From contig CM020618.1 of NCBI GenBank assembly GCA_009829735.1, forward strand, positions 41,531,030 through 41,595,029: a stretch of DNA of 64,000 bases, written 5' to 3'. The stretch's first letter is position 1; each line of letters opens with the position of its first letter. The position numbers and the translations under genes were made by a program. The DNA is from Pyropia yezoensis. Lineage: Eukaryota; Rhodophyta; Bangiophyceae; Bangiales; Bangiaceae. Shown here piece after piece: positions 55,918-64,000 of this stretch. The notes under the pieces were generated by a model that was not told the DNA's origin, did no database searches, and saw nothing but the letters and a program-made list of their open reading frames with translations.

Positions 55918-58900
55918 GCTGATCGTCAACGTGAGCCGGAAGCCAATAACCCTCGCCAAGGGCACTCGAGTTGGTACAGCAGAGCCTTACCGGGGGTCCG
56001 CCCGCGCCATGAGCAAGGAAGACCTCTTCAACCTCCAACAAGAGCTGGCATCCAACTTGACGGCCTTAGACGTATCTCCGGAACAAGAGCAGGCTGGCCG
56101 TACTACTCCGAAGCCCGAACAAGCACCGCCCGGGATGCCGAAGGTCAACCAAGAAAACGTCCCTCCCGACTTGAAGGAGGCACTGGAGAAGCTTCTCCAG
56201 GAATATCGGCACCTGTGGTCCGGAGAGCTGGGCAAGATGGACGCCACCCTACACCGGATTCAACTCAAGCCAGATGCCAAACCAGTGCACATGCAACCAT
56301 ACCGGGCTGGATCGCATCGCCGGGATGAGATTGAGAAGCAGGTTAACAAGATGCTCAAGATGGATGTTATCGAGCCGTCTGATGGCGAGTGGGCTTTCCC
56401 GGTGGTAGTCGTCCCGAAACCTGGCGGTCACTTCCGTTTCTGCGTTGACTACAGACGCCTGAACGAGATGACAGTCAAGGATGTATACCCGATACCCCGG
56501 ATGGATGATTGCCTCGACTTTCTTGGTGATGCCACCCTCTTCTCGACACTGGATTGTAATGCCGGTTACTGGCAGATCCCTCTGGCTGATGAGGACAAGG
56601 ACAAGACTACCTTCACGTGCCACATGGGACTATTCCGGTGCAAGCGTCTCCCTTTTGGTCTCACTAATGCTCCGGCAACCTTCCAGAGAGCCATCGACAT
56701 CATCCTGTCGGGGCTAAGGTGGAGAACATGTTTGGTCTATCTGGACGACATCATCGTTTTCTCCAAGACCCCAGCGGAACACCTGGAGCACCTTCGAGAA
56801 GTCCTGGCCCTCCTGTCCAAGGCTGGAGTTACCCTCAAGGCCGAGAAGTGCCACCTGTTTGAGACTGAGGTGGAGTACCTGGGGCACGTGCTGAGTCCGG
56901 GGGAGCTCCGAGTCAATGAGAAGAACATCAAGGCCCTCCGGCATGCACGGCAACCTAAAACCCAGACGGAACTCAAGAGCTTCCTGGGTATGTGCAACGT
57001 CTACCGCCGGTTCGTACGGGACTACGCTCTGATTGCCCGGCCCTTGACCAAGCTTACTAGCAAGAAGCTTCCAGCACAACTCCCGGTGTTCGACGAGAAG
57101 CAGACAGCAGCCTTCGAAGAGCTCAAGAAGCGCCTGACCACCACTCCAGTACTGGCGTTACCCAAGCGGGAGGGCCAGTTTGTCCTGGAGACTGATGCCT
57201 GTGGCGTCCAGGTGGGGTGCTAACTACTCCAGCAGCAACCTGATGGGCACTTCCTCCCGATAGGCTACTACAGTCGCGTCTTGACTCCAGCCGAGAAGAA
57301 CTATTCCACGACCGAGCGCGAGTGCTTGGCGGTCGTCTGGGCTTGCTTCCTGTTACGTCCATATCTTGAAGGACAAGAGTTCCTCATCCGGACGGACCAC
57401 GCCAGTCTAAGGTGGCTGCTATGCATGGACAGCAGTCAAGGAAGGGTCGCCCGGTGGCGCCTACGCCTTTCGGAGTTCAAGTACAAGGTGTGCACCAGAG
57501 CAGGGAGGGAGCACCACTGCGCCGACACCATGTCCAGGCTGGAGACCCCCGCAGCCGATACCGGTCCTATCCCGGAGGAAATACCTTGCTTTATCCTCCC
57601 GAATGTCCGACGTGGCTGGCACGCTCCCCTGTACGAGACACCTGACGCTCATCAACCGGTAACCATTCACCGGATGCTGGAGGCACAATTGACGGACCCT
57701 CAATGCTTGGAGCTTCGCCACCAAATGGACCTGAACCGGAACAGTCGCTTCTCCGAGTCTACAGACGGACTCCTGGTACGGGTGTCACCCTTCGATGGGG
57801 CAACTCAAGTTTACGTACCCCGAAGTCTACGAGCTGACATCCTACGCCTGGAGCACTCGTCTCCCCAGGCCGGACATCCTGGTATCAATCGGATGTATGC
57901 TTCCATGAGACGACATTATTACTGGGAAACCATGGCCAGTGACGTCCATAAGTGCCTGGAGGCTTGTATTTCTTGTGCAAGGAACCGGTTGTCCCAGAGG
58001 AAGAAGACTTCTAAGCTACGCCTATTCCCTGCGGCGGAGCCCTTTGCAAGCTTAAGCATGGACATCCTGGGGCCCCTACCTGAAACATCCAGTGGCAACA
58101 TATACCTGCTCATCATTTGTGACCGGTTCTCCAAGTTCACTCGAGCAATCCCGCTGAGGACCATCACGGCTCTGGATGTCACGTCAGCCTTCTGCGAGTA
58201 CTGGATAGCTGCCTATGGCCCTCCAGACTCCGTCTTAACCGACAACGGTCCCCAGTTTGCATCCCTGTTCTTCCAAGGAGTCTGTGACCTGATGGGCATC
58301 AAGAACTTGTACACCACGACGTACCACCCTCAAACGAACGGCCAGGTGGAACGATTCAACCGGACCCTAGTGGACATGCTACGGCACTACGTGGAGGAGC
58401 ACCAAGAAGACTGGGACGAGCTCCTGGCTGTCCTCACTCTAGCCTACAACTCCCGAGTTCACCGGACAACGGGAGTCGCTCCACTCGACTTTGTCACCCC
58501 AAGGCGGCTGACCAACTTCTCCCTGGAAAGAATACCGGATGGTCTCCAGCCTGCACTGAAGTCAGGTCCCAAGGCAAAGGATGAGTTCCTGGAACAACTA
58601 AAGCTCCTGCTCCCAAGAGTCAAGGAGTCAATCTCAAAGACCCAGGAGCGATACAAGCGGGACTATGACAAGGGTGTCCGGGAAAAGAACAAGGAACTGG
58701 GTGGTGGCGACTGGGTTTTTGTGGACAACCATAGCAAGACCCGGGGGAAGCTGGACTCTAAGACGGATGGACCTTATGAGATTCTCAATACGGATGGCTG
58801 GACCTTCCTTCTAGACGTGGATGGCTCTCCGTACCGGGTGAGCAGCGACCATGTCACCCGAGCTCCACCGCCAAGCCAGCGGGACTTGACCCGGCGCAAG

Positions 58901-59230
58901 CGGACTGCGATACCCTGGCTATCCCCAGAAGAAGGCCGGGAGTATGCCTACGTCAAGTTTGTCGACCATGCCTGGAGAGATGGACGCCTGTATCTGCGAG
59001 TACGCTGGTTCGGTTTTAACCCGGCAGATGATACATGGGAACCCTCAAACCGGCTACCCATCGCGGACGTCTGTGCCTACACGCGACGGAACGGGATTGA
59101 GGGCACTCCAATGGCCAGAGCCGGCAAGATTCTGGAGTCGGACACGGAGGAGGACCAAGAGGACGGGGCCAACCAAGACCCTCGGGACGAGACGAGCTCA
59201 CCCGCAACGGATGCGGAACAAGAGGACTGA
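55918..59230 (+). pseudogene. pol: pol of element B, second assembled copy (RT to chromodomain, one TAA)
   Basis: One frame runs from the gap to TGA 59228-59230, interrupted only by TAA 57221-57223 in RNase H, at a position that is Val in element A. RT has FCVDYRRLNEMTVKDVYPIP (about 56437) and YLDD (about 56741). RNase H has TERECLAVVWA (about 57311). The integrase zinc region has H-x-H and C-x2-C (about 57855-57985), followed by MDILG, LTDNGPQF and GQVERFNR, its D-D-E acids. The C-terminal chromodomain-like module has aromatic-rich FVDHAWRDGRLYLRVRWFGF. The same TAA is in the first copy, so it is a true feature of the element or of the shared reads. Without it the polyprotein would be intact. 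Confidence 0.93.
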
Positions 59231-59375
59231 GAAGAAGGGAACGGGTATATCAAGGAGAACACGCAATGCAAACATGGAGCAATCAAGGAAAACAAGCACC
59301 CGCTCGAGCAACCCTTCTCTCCGCCTCTTCCCTCCTCGCTTCTCCCAAGACCCTCACCCTCCTTGCATCCAACTA

Positions 59376-61502
59376 CTACTCCCGGCGCGGACGCTGAGCC
59401 GCGGGAGTGTCCTCCGGCGTTGCCTCCGCGGTACGACGGGAACCGGAGGAAGACGGGATGACGTAGTGCGGTGGACGCGGCGCATCCCGGTATGACGCCA
59501 TCGGAGTAGTACCAGTAGTTGCCGGTGGCTCCCGCTCATCCAGATATGTCCGTCGGCGCCGCTGGAAGCCCGTGAAGGTCTCTGACCACTGCTGGGCCAA
59601 GCCATGCCGCGTCAAAGTCGCCAGAAGTTCGCCAACCACCGGGTTGTTCGACATCTGACCACTGTCCGCACAAGCAAACACCCGGTCGACCACGTCGTTC
59701 AAGACACTGGCGTAAGTGCCCAGCACCAGAGAAGACCCGACGCCTTCAACCTGCACCGGAAGACGACCCAGCTGGTCTTCAATCATACCGACGTCGTACT
59801 GGTCGCATGTTGGACCACCTTGGTTCAGGTACCAGTCAGGCACCCGGAAGCGGGTAAGGCGCAGAGTCGGCGCCGGAATCTCGAACCGGCCTGAGGATGA
59901 CACTACCGGACGGTCCACAACGGCCCCCGAGACCGGAGTGCCCAACTCCAGCGGAGGCACAGCGCCGCCGGCGTTGGAAGAAGGCGTCCGGGGTAGAGCG
60001 GCCGGAGTAGTCGGCGACCGCACGGCCACTCCCAGACTCGCCGCAGACAAGCGCGGTGCCGGAGGAGCTTGAAGTACCGGCACAGCCGGAACAGGGCGCG
60101 GACGCGCCGGTGACGGTTCAGGCGAGGCGACCGAGGCGACCGGGGCGACAGGGGCAACAAGAGGAAGCGGAGCCGCCGCAGACGCCCGACCGACCGCCGC
60201 GGCCCATCCCGACTCCTGCACCGGCGGCCCAACTGGCAGAAGATCAAGGGCGGCCGGAGCAGGAAAGCTACCTAGCTGCGGCCACGCCGGAAGCGGCGTC
60301 GCCAGCTGCACCTTGGCCGGAGAAGACTGGTAGACCACCTGCGCCCAACCGAAGCCATCCCGACGCGGGCGGTTCTGGTCGGCAATCGCGTTCAAGAAGT
60401 TCCGGTCATGCACCGGCACCAGACGCCGGAAGTCGATCATCGCCTGGAAGAGCTCCTTGTACTCCTCGTCCTGGCTGCACAGGAAGTCGACGGTCAACTT
60501 GTCGACAATCCAGACCATCAGGAGGTCAGGGAGAAACCAAAGCCGGTTGGACACCAAGACCTCATGAAGCCAGTGGTTGGCCGCCAAGACTGTCATCTCG
60601 GACGTGTACATCATGTACGGGATTGAGTGGAAGAAGCCCTTGATCGACGCCTGAGTCAAGGCGTCCAAGAAGTACCAGGTGCAAGGGATGCTGGAAGGAG
60701 CAAACCCGACCGGGATCTCGACTTCCTGCTGCTGCGGGATGACCTTGGGGTAGTATGCCGCCCGGTTAGCCTTGTCCAGCTTCCAGAACTCCTGGTGGTT
60801 GCAGCTCACAAGGAAGTCACGCTGACGCCCGCGTCGCTCACCCTGCTCCCGTGCCGGCGACAACTTGGAGTATTTCCGGGTCAAGAAAGGCGGCTCCAGA
60901 GCGACCATGCTTGGACGGGGGTCGCAGTTCAAGCTTCCCGACCCCTTGAGCGCCTCGTCCCAGACCTTGAGCGCCCGGTAGACGTACCCTTCCTCCTCCG
61001 GCCACCGGAGAACGGACGCGGACACGCGACGCTCGGTCAAGGGTAGATCCAGTACCAGTGCGAAGGGGAGATCCTCCAGACGAGCAACCCAAGAGGAGCC
61101 CGAGAAGCTCTGGGAGCGGTCTTGTGCCAGGCGCATCTGGTCCGCCGTATGAAGACGTGCCTTGTCCATCTCGGTCAAGACCCCGCGCTGGAGTTCCTTG
61201 CGCCAGAGGTCCATGCAATCCTGCTGGCACTGGGCCGCGCCGGCGTTGCCGACCACCGTGGAGTAACGCCGGGCCGCCAGAGGGTCCTGCCCAAGAAGCA
61301 TCTCCGGGAGACCCTCCGGGGGGGCCTCGACCGGGTGCATCGCGGAAGCCGGGGGAACTCGATCCGTCCCCGCCGTGGCGACCGGCGCCGGCACCGACAT
61401 CCGAGGAACCGGAGGCAGGAGAGGGGCACGACGACCCGAGTTCTCCTCCGCAACACTCGCCGCCGGAACCACGGGCCCAGCTTGGATCTCGGAACTGGAC
61501 AT
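59376..61502 (-). CDS. antisense accessory ORF of element B, 708 aa
   Basis: It is transcribed opposite to gag-pol, from ATG 61502 (ahead of the 3' LTR) to 59376, 145 bp from the pol stop. It has no internal stop across 2.1 kb. The N-terminal 300 residues are globular (WVARLEDLPFALVLDLPLTE, VLRWPEEEGYVYRALKVWDE). The middle is rich in aromatics and Leu (LLMVWIVDKLTVDFL, FRRLVPVHDRNFLNAIAD). A ~150-residue Pro/Ala linker follows, then a second helical block (YASVLNDVVDRVFACADSG, WSETFTGFQRRRRTYLDERE). No family recognised; no envelope-type signal or membrane pattern is obvious. Element A carries a shorter ORF in the same place with a matching motif layout. Plant Tat/Ogre-type elements have comparable antisense ORFs of unknown function. 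The C-terminal end is duplicated before the gap (55177-55417). Confidence 0.7.
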   Translation of the reverse strand: MSSSEIQAGPVVPAASVAEENSGRRAPLLPPVPRMSVPAPVATAGTDRVPPASAMHPVEAPPEGLPEMLLGQDPLAARRYSTVVGNAGAAQCQQDCMDLWRKELQRGVLTEMDKARLHTADQMRLAQDRSQSFSGSSWVARLEDLPFALVLDLPLTERRVSASVLRWPEEEGYVYRALKVWDEALKGSGSLNCDPRPSMVALEPPFLTRKYSKLSPAREQGERRGRQRDFLVSCNHQEFWKLDKANRAAYYPKVIPQQQEVEIPVGFAPSSIPCTWYFLDALTQASIKGFFHSIPYMMYTSEMTVLAANHWLHEVLVSNRLWFLPDLLMVWIVDKLTVDFLCSQDEEYKELFQAMIDFRRLVPVHDRNFLNAIADQNRPRRDGFGWAQVVYQSSPAKVQLATPLPAWPQLGSFPAPAALDLLPVGPPVQESGWAAAVGRASAAAPLPLVAPVAPVASVASPEPSPARPRPVPAVPVLQAPPAPRLSAASLGVAVRSPTTPAALPRTPSSNAGGAVPPLELGTPVSGAVVDRPVVSSSGRFEIPAPTLRLTRFRVPDWYLNQGGPTCDQYDVGMIEDQLGRLPVQVEGVGSSLVLGTYASVLNDVVDRVFACADSGQMSNNPVVGELLATLTRHGLAQQWSETFTGFQRRRRTYLDEREPPATTGTTPMASYRDAPRPPHYVIPSSSGSRRTAEATPEDTPAAQRPRRE

Positions 61503-61676
61503 ACCGTCCAGACTCCGGGGAACGAGAGGGCCAAGGTGAAGGAGCGGAGGGGGGGGGGGGCAGAATCGGGGCAGGTGATTGTGACTGGGGTGAAGACGCT
61601 CGACCTCGGCACCGGTGTGGACGTGTTCGAGGCTGTGCACGGTGGCACCTGGTTCGGCCCGAGGACGTGCCGGACT

Positions 61677-61686
61677 AGGGAGGGAG
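61677..61686 (+). promoter_or_regulatory. polypurine tract of element B
   Basis: AGGGAGGGAG, three bases before the 3' LTR, is the expected plus-strand primer. A second G-run (61547-61560) lies further upstream. Confidence 0.7.
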
Positions 61687-61689
61687 CTA

Positions 61690-62262
61690 TGTAGCATCCC
61701 TGGCCCCGACTTGGCGCCGACCCGGGACTGCAACCAGAGGGCACCAGGTGCCAGAACACGCCCGCCGTGTGGCAATGGTTGGCGGCCGTGGCCCGTGCCC
61801 GGCACTGGGATGCGGTGGACTACGCTATCCACACGCGAGAGAGGGATTTCTGATGTGTTTTTGCATATTTGTGAGGGACTTGATTTGAGAGAATTTGAGT
61901 GTGAGATTAGTGAGTGGGAATAGAATTAGTAGTGATAGTGGCCCCCGACCTGACGAGGTTAGACTCGGGTCGGGGCCACTCGGGGTTATGGGGGGGGCTA
62001 CCGGGCCAACGTGCCGGGGTTCCCCCAGATGCACGTTAAGAGGGACAGCGAGGCGCCCTCGGCCCGCGCCCTCAGGGAAAAAGACAACTGCGCGTTTGCT
62101 TTCCTCTTCCCCGTGTGCACTACCGTGCGTATCTGTTTGCTCTGCGAGCAGGCACGTGAGGCAACAGGCATACCATTCTCGTAGTTCCCCTTTCTGCGTT
62201 ACCTGTCCCTTTCCCCCGAGGGATATTGACACGTGTCTGAGAGGATCGAGTTTTATACCACA
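61690..62262 (+). repeat. 3' LTR of element B (573 bp)
   Basis: Same sequence as 48402-48974 by eye, offset 13288, including the hairpin at 61938-61979. It is followed by TATCC. Confidence 0.95.
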
Positions 62263-62420
62263 TATCCGGCAGCAACCGGATGCCGGCCTGTTCGCTTCCG
62301 GTCCATGTGGAATTGTCGTTCGATTTTTATGCACTTTCCTTGATGTTTATTGAAATGGTAGTTGCCAGCACGTCGCACGCCGGCGAGTGCCAATAGTGCA
62401 CCGCGGCGGGGCACCTCGAT
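62263..62420 (+). repeat. right part of the dispersed repeat interrupted by element B
   Basis: It begins with the TATCC duplicate, then GGCA, TTCCGGTCCATGTGGAAT and TTTATGCACTTT, matching 42348-42425 in order. It is the other half of the repeat copy starting at 48180. Confidence 0.7.
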
Positions 62421-62689
62421 CACCGAGATACTGGGCACAGACACCGACACAGACACGGCCACATGCGGTGTTCGTGTCAGGGCACAGTGCCGGTGTCTGG
62501 CGTGCGCCAGACAGAGGGCGCAGACGCAGGTATGCCCCAGACAACTGCGACCACGGCCGTCCCCAGCCCCCGCACCCCAACACCAATTTTCGCTGCTGGC
62601 CGCCGCCTCCGCCACCTTGGTCACCACCGCCACCACCTCCGCTGCCCACAGCCTCCACCACCGTCGCCGTCAGCCACAGCCACTGTGAC

Positions 62690-63350
62690 CGCCACCGCCA
62701 CCGCCACCCTCACCATGACCGCCACCGCTTCCACCTCTGTAGCCGCCGCCGCCTGCGCCACCGTGGCCGCCACGGCCGCTGCCTCCCCGACCGTGGCCGC
62801 GACCGCCTCCGCCGCCGTGGCCGCCACCGTCACGCGCACGACAGCCGCGAACGCAACCGCGTCGCCCACCGTGACCGCCACCGCCTCTGCCACTGTGGCC
62901 GCCGCCGCCCCCGCCACCGTGGCCGCCACACCCTCGCCCACCGTAGCCGCGACCGCGATGGCCTCCGCCACCGTGGTCGCCACCGCCACCGCCTCCATCA
63001 CTGCGGCCGGGACCGCCTTGGCCACCGTGGTCGCCACTGCCTTGCCCACCGCAGCCGCGATGGCCAACGCCTCTGCGACCGAGACCGCCACCACCTCCGC
63101 CACATGGCCGCCGCCGCCTTTGCGACCATGGCCGCCACCGTCACCGCCTCCCCCACCATGACCGCCACGACCACAGCCCCCCGTAACGTGGCCGCGACCG
63201 CCTCCGCCGGCTTGGCCGCCACCGCCTAACCCACCGTGGCCGCGATCTTTTCCGCGACCATGGCCGCCACCGCCTCGCCCACCGTGGTCGCCACCGCCCC
63301 CGCCTCGCCCACCGTGGCCCCCATCGCGTCAGCCACAGTGTCCGCCACCA
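62690..63350. repeat. GC-rich minisatellite, about 30-bp period
   Basis: Degenerate repeats of ACCGTGGCCGCCACCGCC-like words. Read on the plus strand it codes a ten-residue TVAATA(S/P) period. On the minus strand it codes VAxTVAEAVA-like periods. Open in several frames because of composition, with no convincing gene. Confidence 0.8.
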
Positions 63351-64000
63351 CCTCCACCACAGGCATGATGCCGGCAGGGTGGGGGGGGTCGTGGTGGTGC
63401 GAGGGGGGCGGGGGGGGGGGCGGTTTGTGCGGGGGTGCACCACATGCCCATACCCGCCGCCGAGGCCGCCGCCCATGCCAACGGCGCCGCCCATGGCGTG
63501 ACTGCCCGGGCCGCCGCACTTGCCGCCGCCCAAGCTGCCGCCAATGCCGCCGCGCACGCCGCTGCCGCCGCCGCCGGCGCTCGTATCGGCGCCCCACCTG
63601 TGGAATAAGTGTTGACCAATAAAACGATATGGGACCGACCGACGCCCGGAAGGCAAAGAGACAGCTATTACCGTTAAGGCAAAGAAGACAATCCTTTAGC
63701 TCTCAGACGTTCGATGGGGAGCAAGCCGGCCGAAGGGCGGCGGCGAGCCCCCACGTCGCAGGTAAGGGCGAAATAACATGCTGGTCGAGCGACCGAGCGG
63801 AGGCCGAACGGCCGATCGCTACGAGCATGGCAATTAACATAAAAGATCCCTCCAAAGCAAGGACAGATAACCAATACAAAACAAAAGTAGTCCCCCAAAG
63901 GGCGAGCCACAAGTGGGCCCATACTGACAAGGTTGGGACCACCAGTCAGGGGGACTACTAGCCAGACAATACCGGAATTCGGTACAAAGGGCGGATATGC
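63351..64000. other. window end, no gene supported
   Basis: 63380-63600 continues GC-rich, Gly/Ala-coding low complexity. From about 63601 base composition turns ordinary and AT-richer (AATAAAACGATATGGGACC). A 110-codon frame at 63629-63961 has no recognised domain. It may be the start of another feature outside the window. Confidence 0.3.

Larger units (their letters stand above)
48402..62262 (+). mobile_element. element B: full-length chromodomain Ty3/gypsy LTR retrotransposon (assembly-duplicated inside)
   Basis: Two 573-bp LTRs, both TGTAGC...CCACA, flanked by TATCC. Inside are PBS, gag, a frameshift signal, pol with C-terminal chromodomain, a 708-aa antisense ORF, a polypurine tract and the 3' LTR. 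A 3.7-kb part of pol and the antisense-ORF end is present twice around a 500-N gap, so the true element is probably near 9.7 kb. LTRs look identical by eye, suggesting recent insertion. One in-frame stop in RNase H is present in both copies. Confidence 0.93.

Noticed and set aside
61502-61832. Extending the antisense ORF start into the 3' LTR (to 61832)
   Set aside because: That stretch is LTR and purine/pyrimidine-rich leader sequence. The first ATG clear of the LTR is at 61502, and composition changes to protein-like there.
62621-63103. 160-codon Ala/Val-rich heptad-like frame on the minus strand
   Set aside because: Produced by the 30-bp minisatellite. Other frames of both strands are equally open.

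Overview
This is a nuclear scaffold segment of a eukaryote. It is strongly GC-rich with long C- and G-homopolymers, and it contains polyubiquitin, bZIP, SOUL haem-binding and eIF2B-like genes, GT-AG introns and chromodomain Ty3/gypsy retrotransposons. The intron-poor, Ala/Gly/Pro-rich genes and the GC bias fit a bangiophyte red alga (Porphyra/Pyropia type). That placement is inference from style; no rRNA or plastid marker is present. A 500-N gap at 55418-55917 shows that this is a draft assembly.

Layout. 0.2-19.4 kb is a host gene block: a KDZ-type transposase-derived protein (-), two overlapping low-complexity ORFs (-), a RING-finger gene broken by an in-frame stop (-), an eIF2B regulatory-subunit-like gene (+), a ten-repeat polyubiquitin gene (-), a SOUL haem-binding protein (+) and a bZIP factor (+). 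Intergenic stretches here share a TTCGTGCCGA-like word, and one carries six CACGTG boxes arranged as three evenly spaced pairs. 20.7-28.6 kb is element A, a decayed chromodomain Ty3/gypsy retrotransposon (5' LTR, PBS, gag, pol, antisense ORF) that has lost its 3' end. 28.6-30.4 kb is GC/C-rich low-complexity DNA. 30.4-39.3 kb is a nearly perfect 8.9-kb palindrome made of two PIF/Harbinger transposons in opposite orientation. 39.3-48.4 kb is GC-extreme sequence with weakly supported genes (R3H-like, hemerythrin-like, a Cys-cluster ORF), a 452-bp tandem array, and a repeat family whose ends contain the word GTCGGCGACCGGAACCAC. 48402-62262 is element B, a young Ty3/gypsy retrotransposon with LTRs that look identical and a TATCC target duplication. 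The assembly contains a 3.7-kb piece of it twice, on either side of the gap. 62.3-64 kb holds the continuation of the interrupted repeat and a 30-bp-period minisatellite.

The most interesting material is in the retrotransposons. Both carry a long antisense ORF between pol and the 3' LTR. Both also have gag and pol in a -1 relation with a stem-loop right at the gag stop. In element B a canonical GGGAAAC slippery heptamer lies in the correct frame, five bases before that stem. Together these describe a Ty3/gypsy lineage with probable -1 programmed frameshifting plus an antisense-coded accessory protein.
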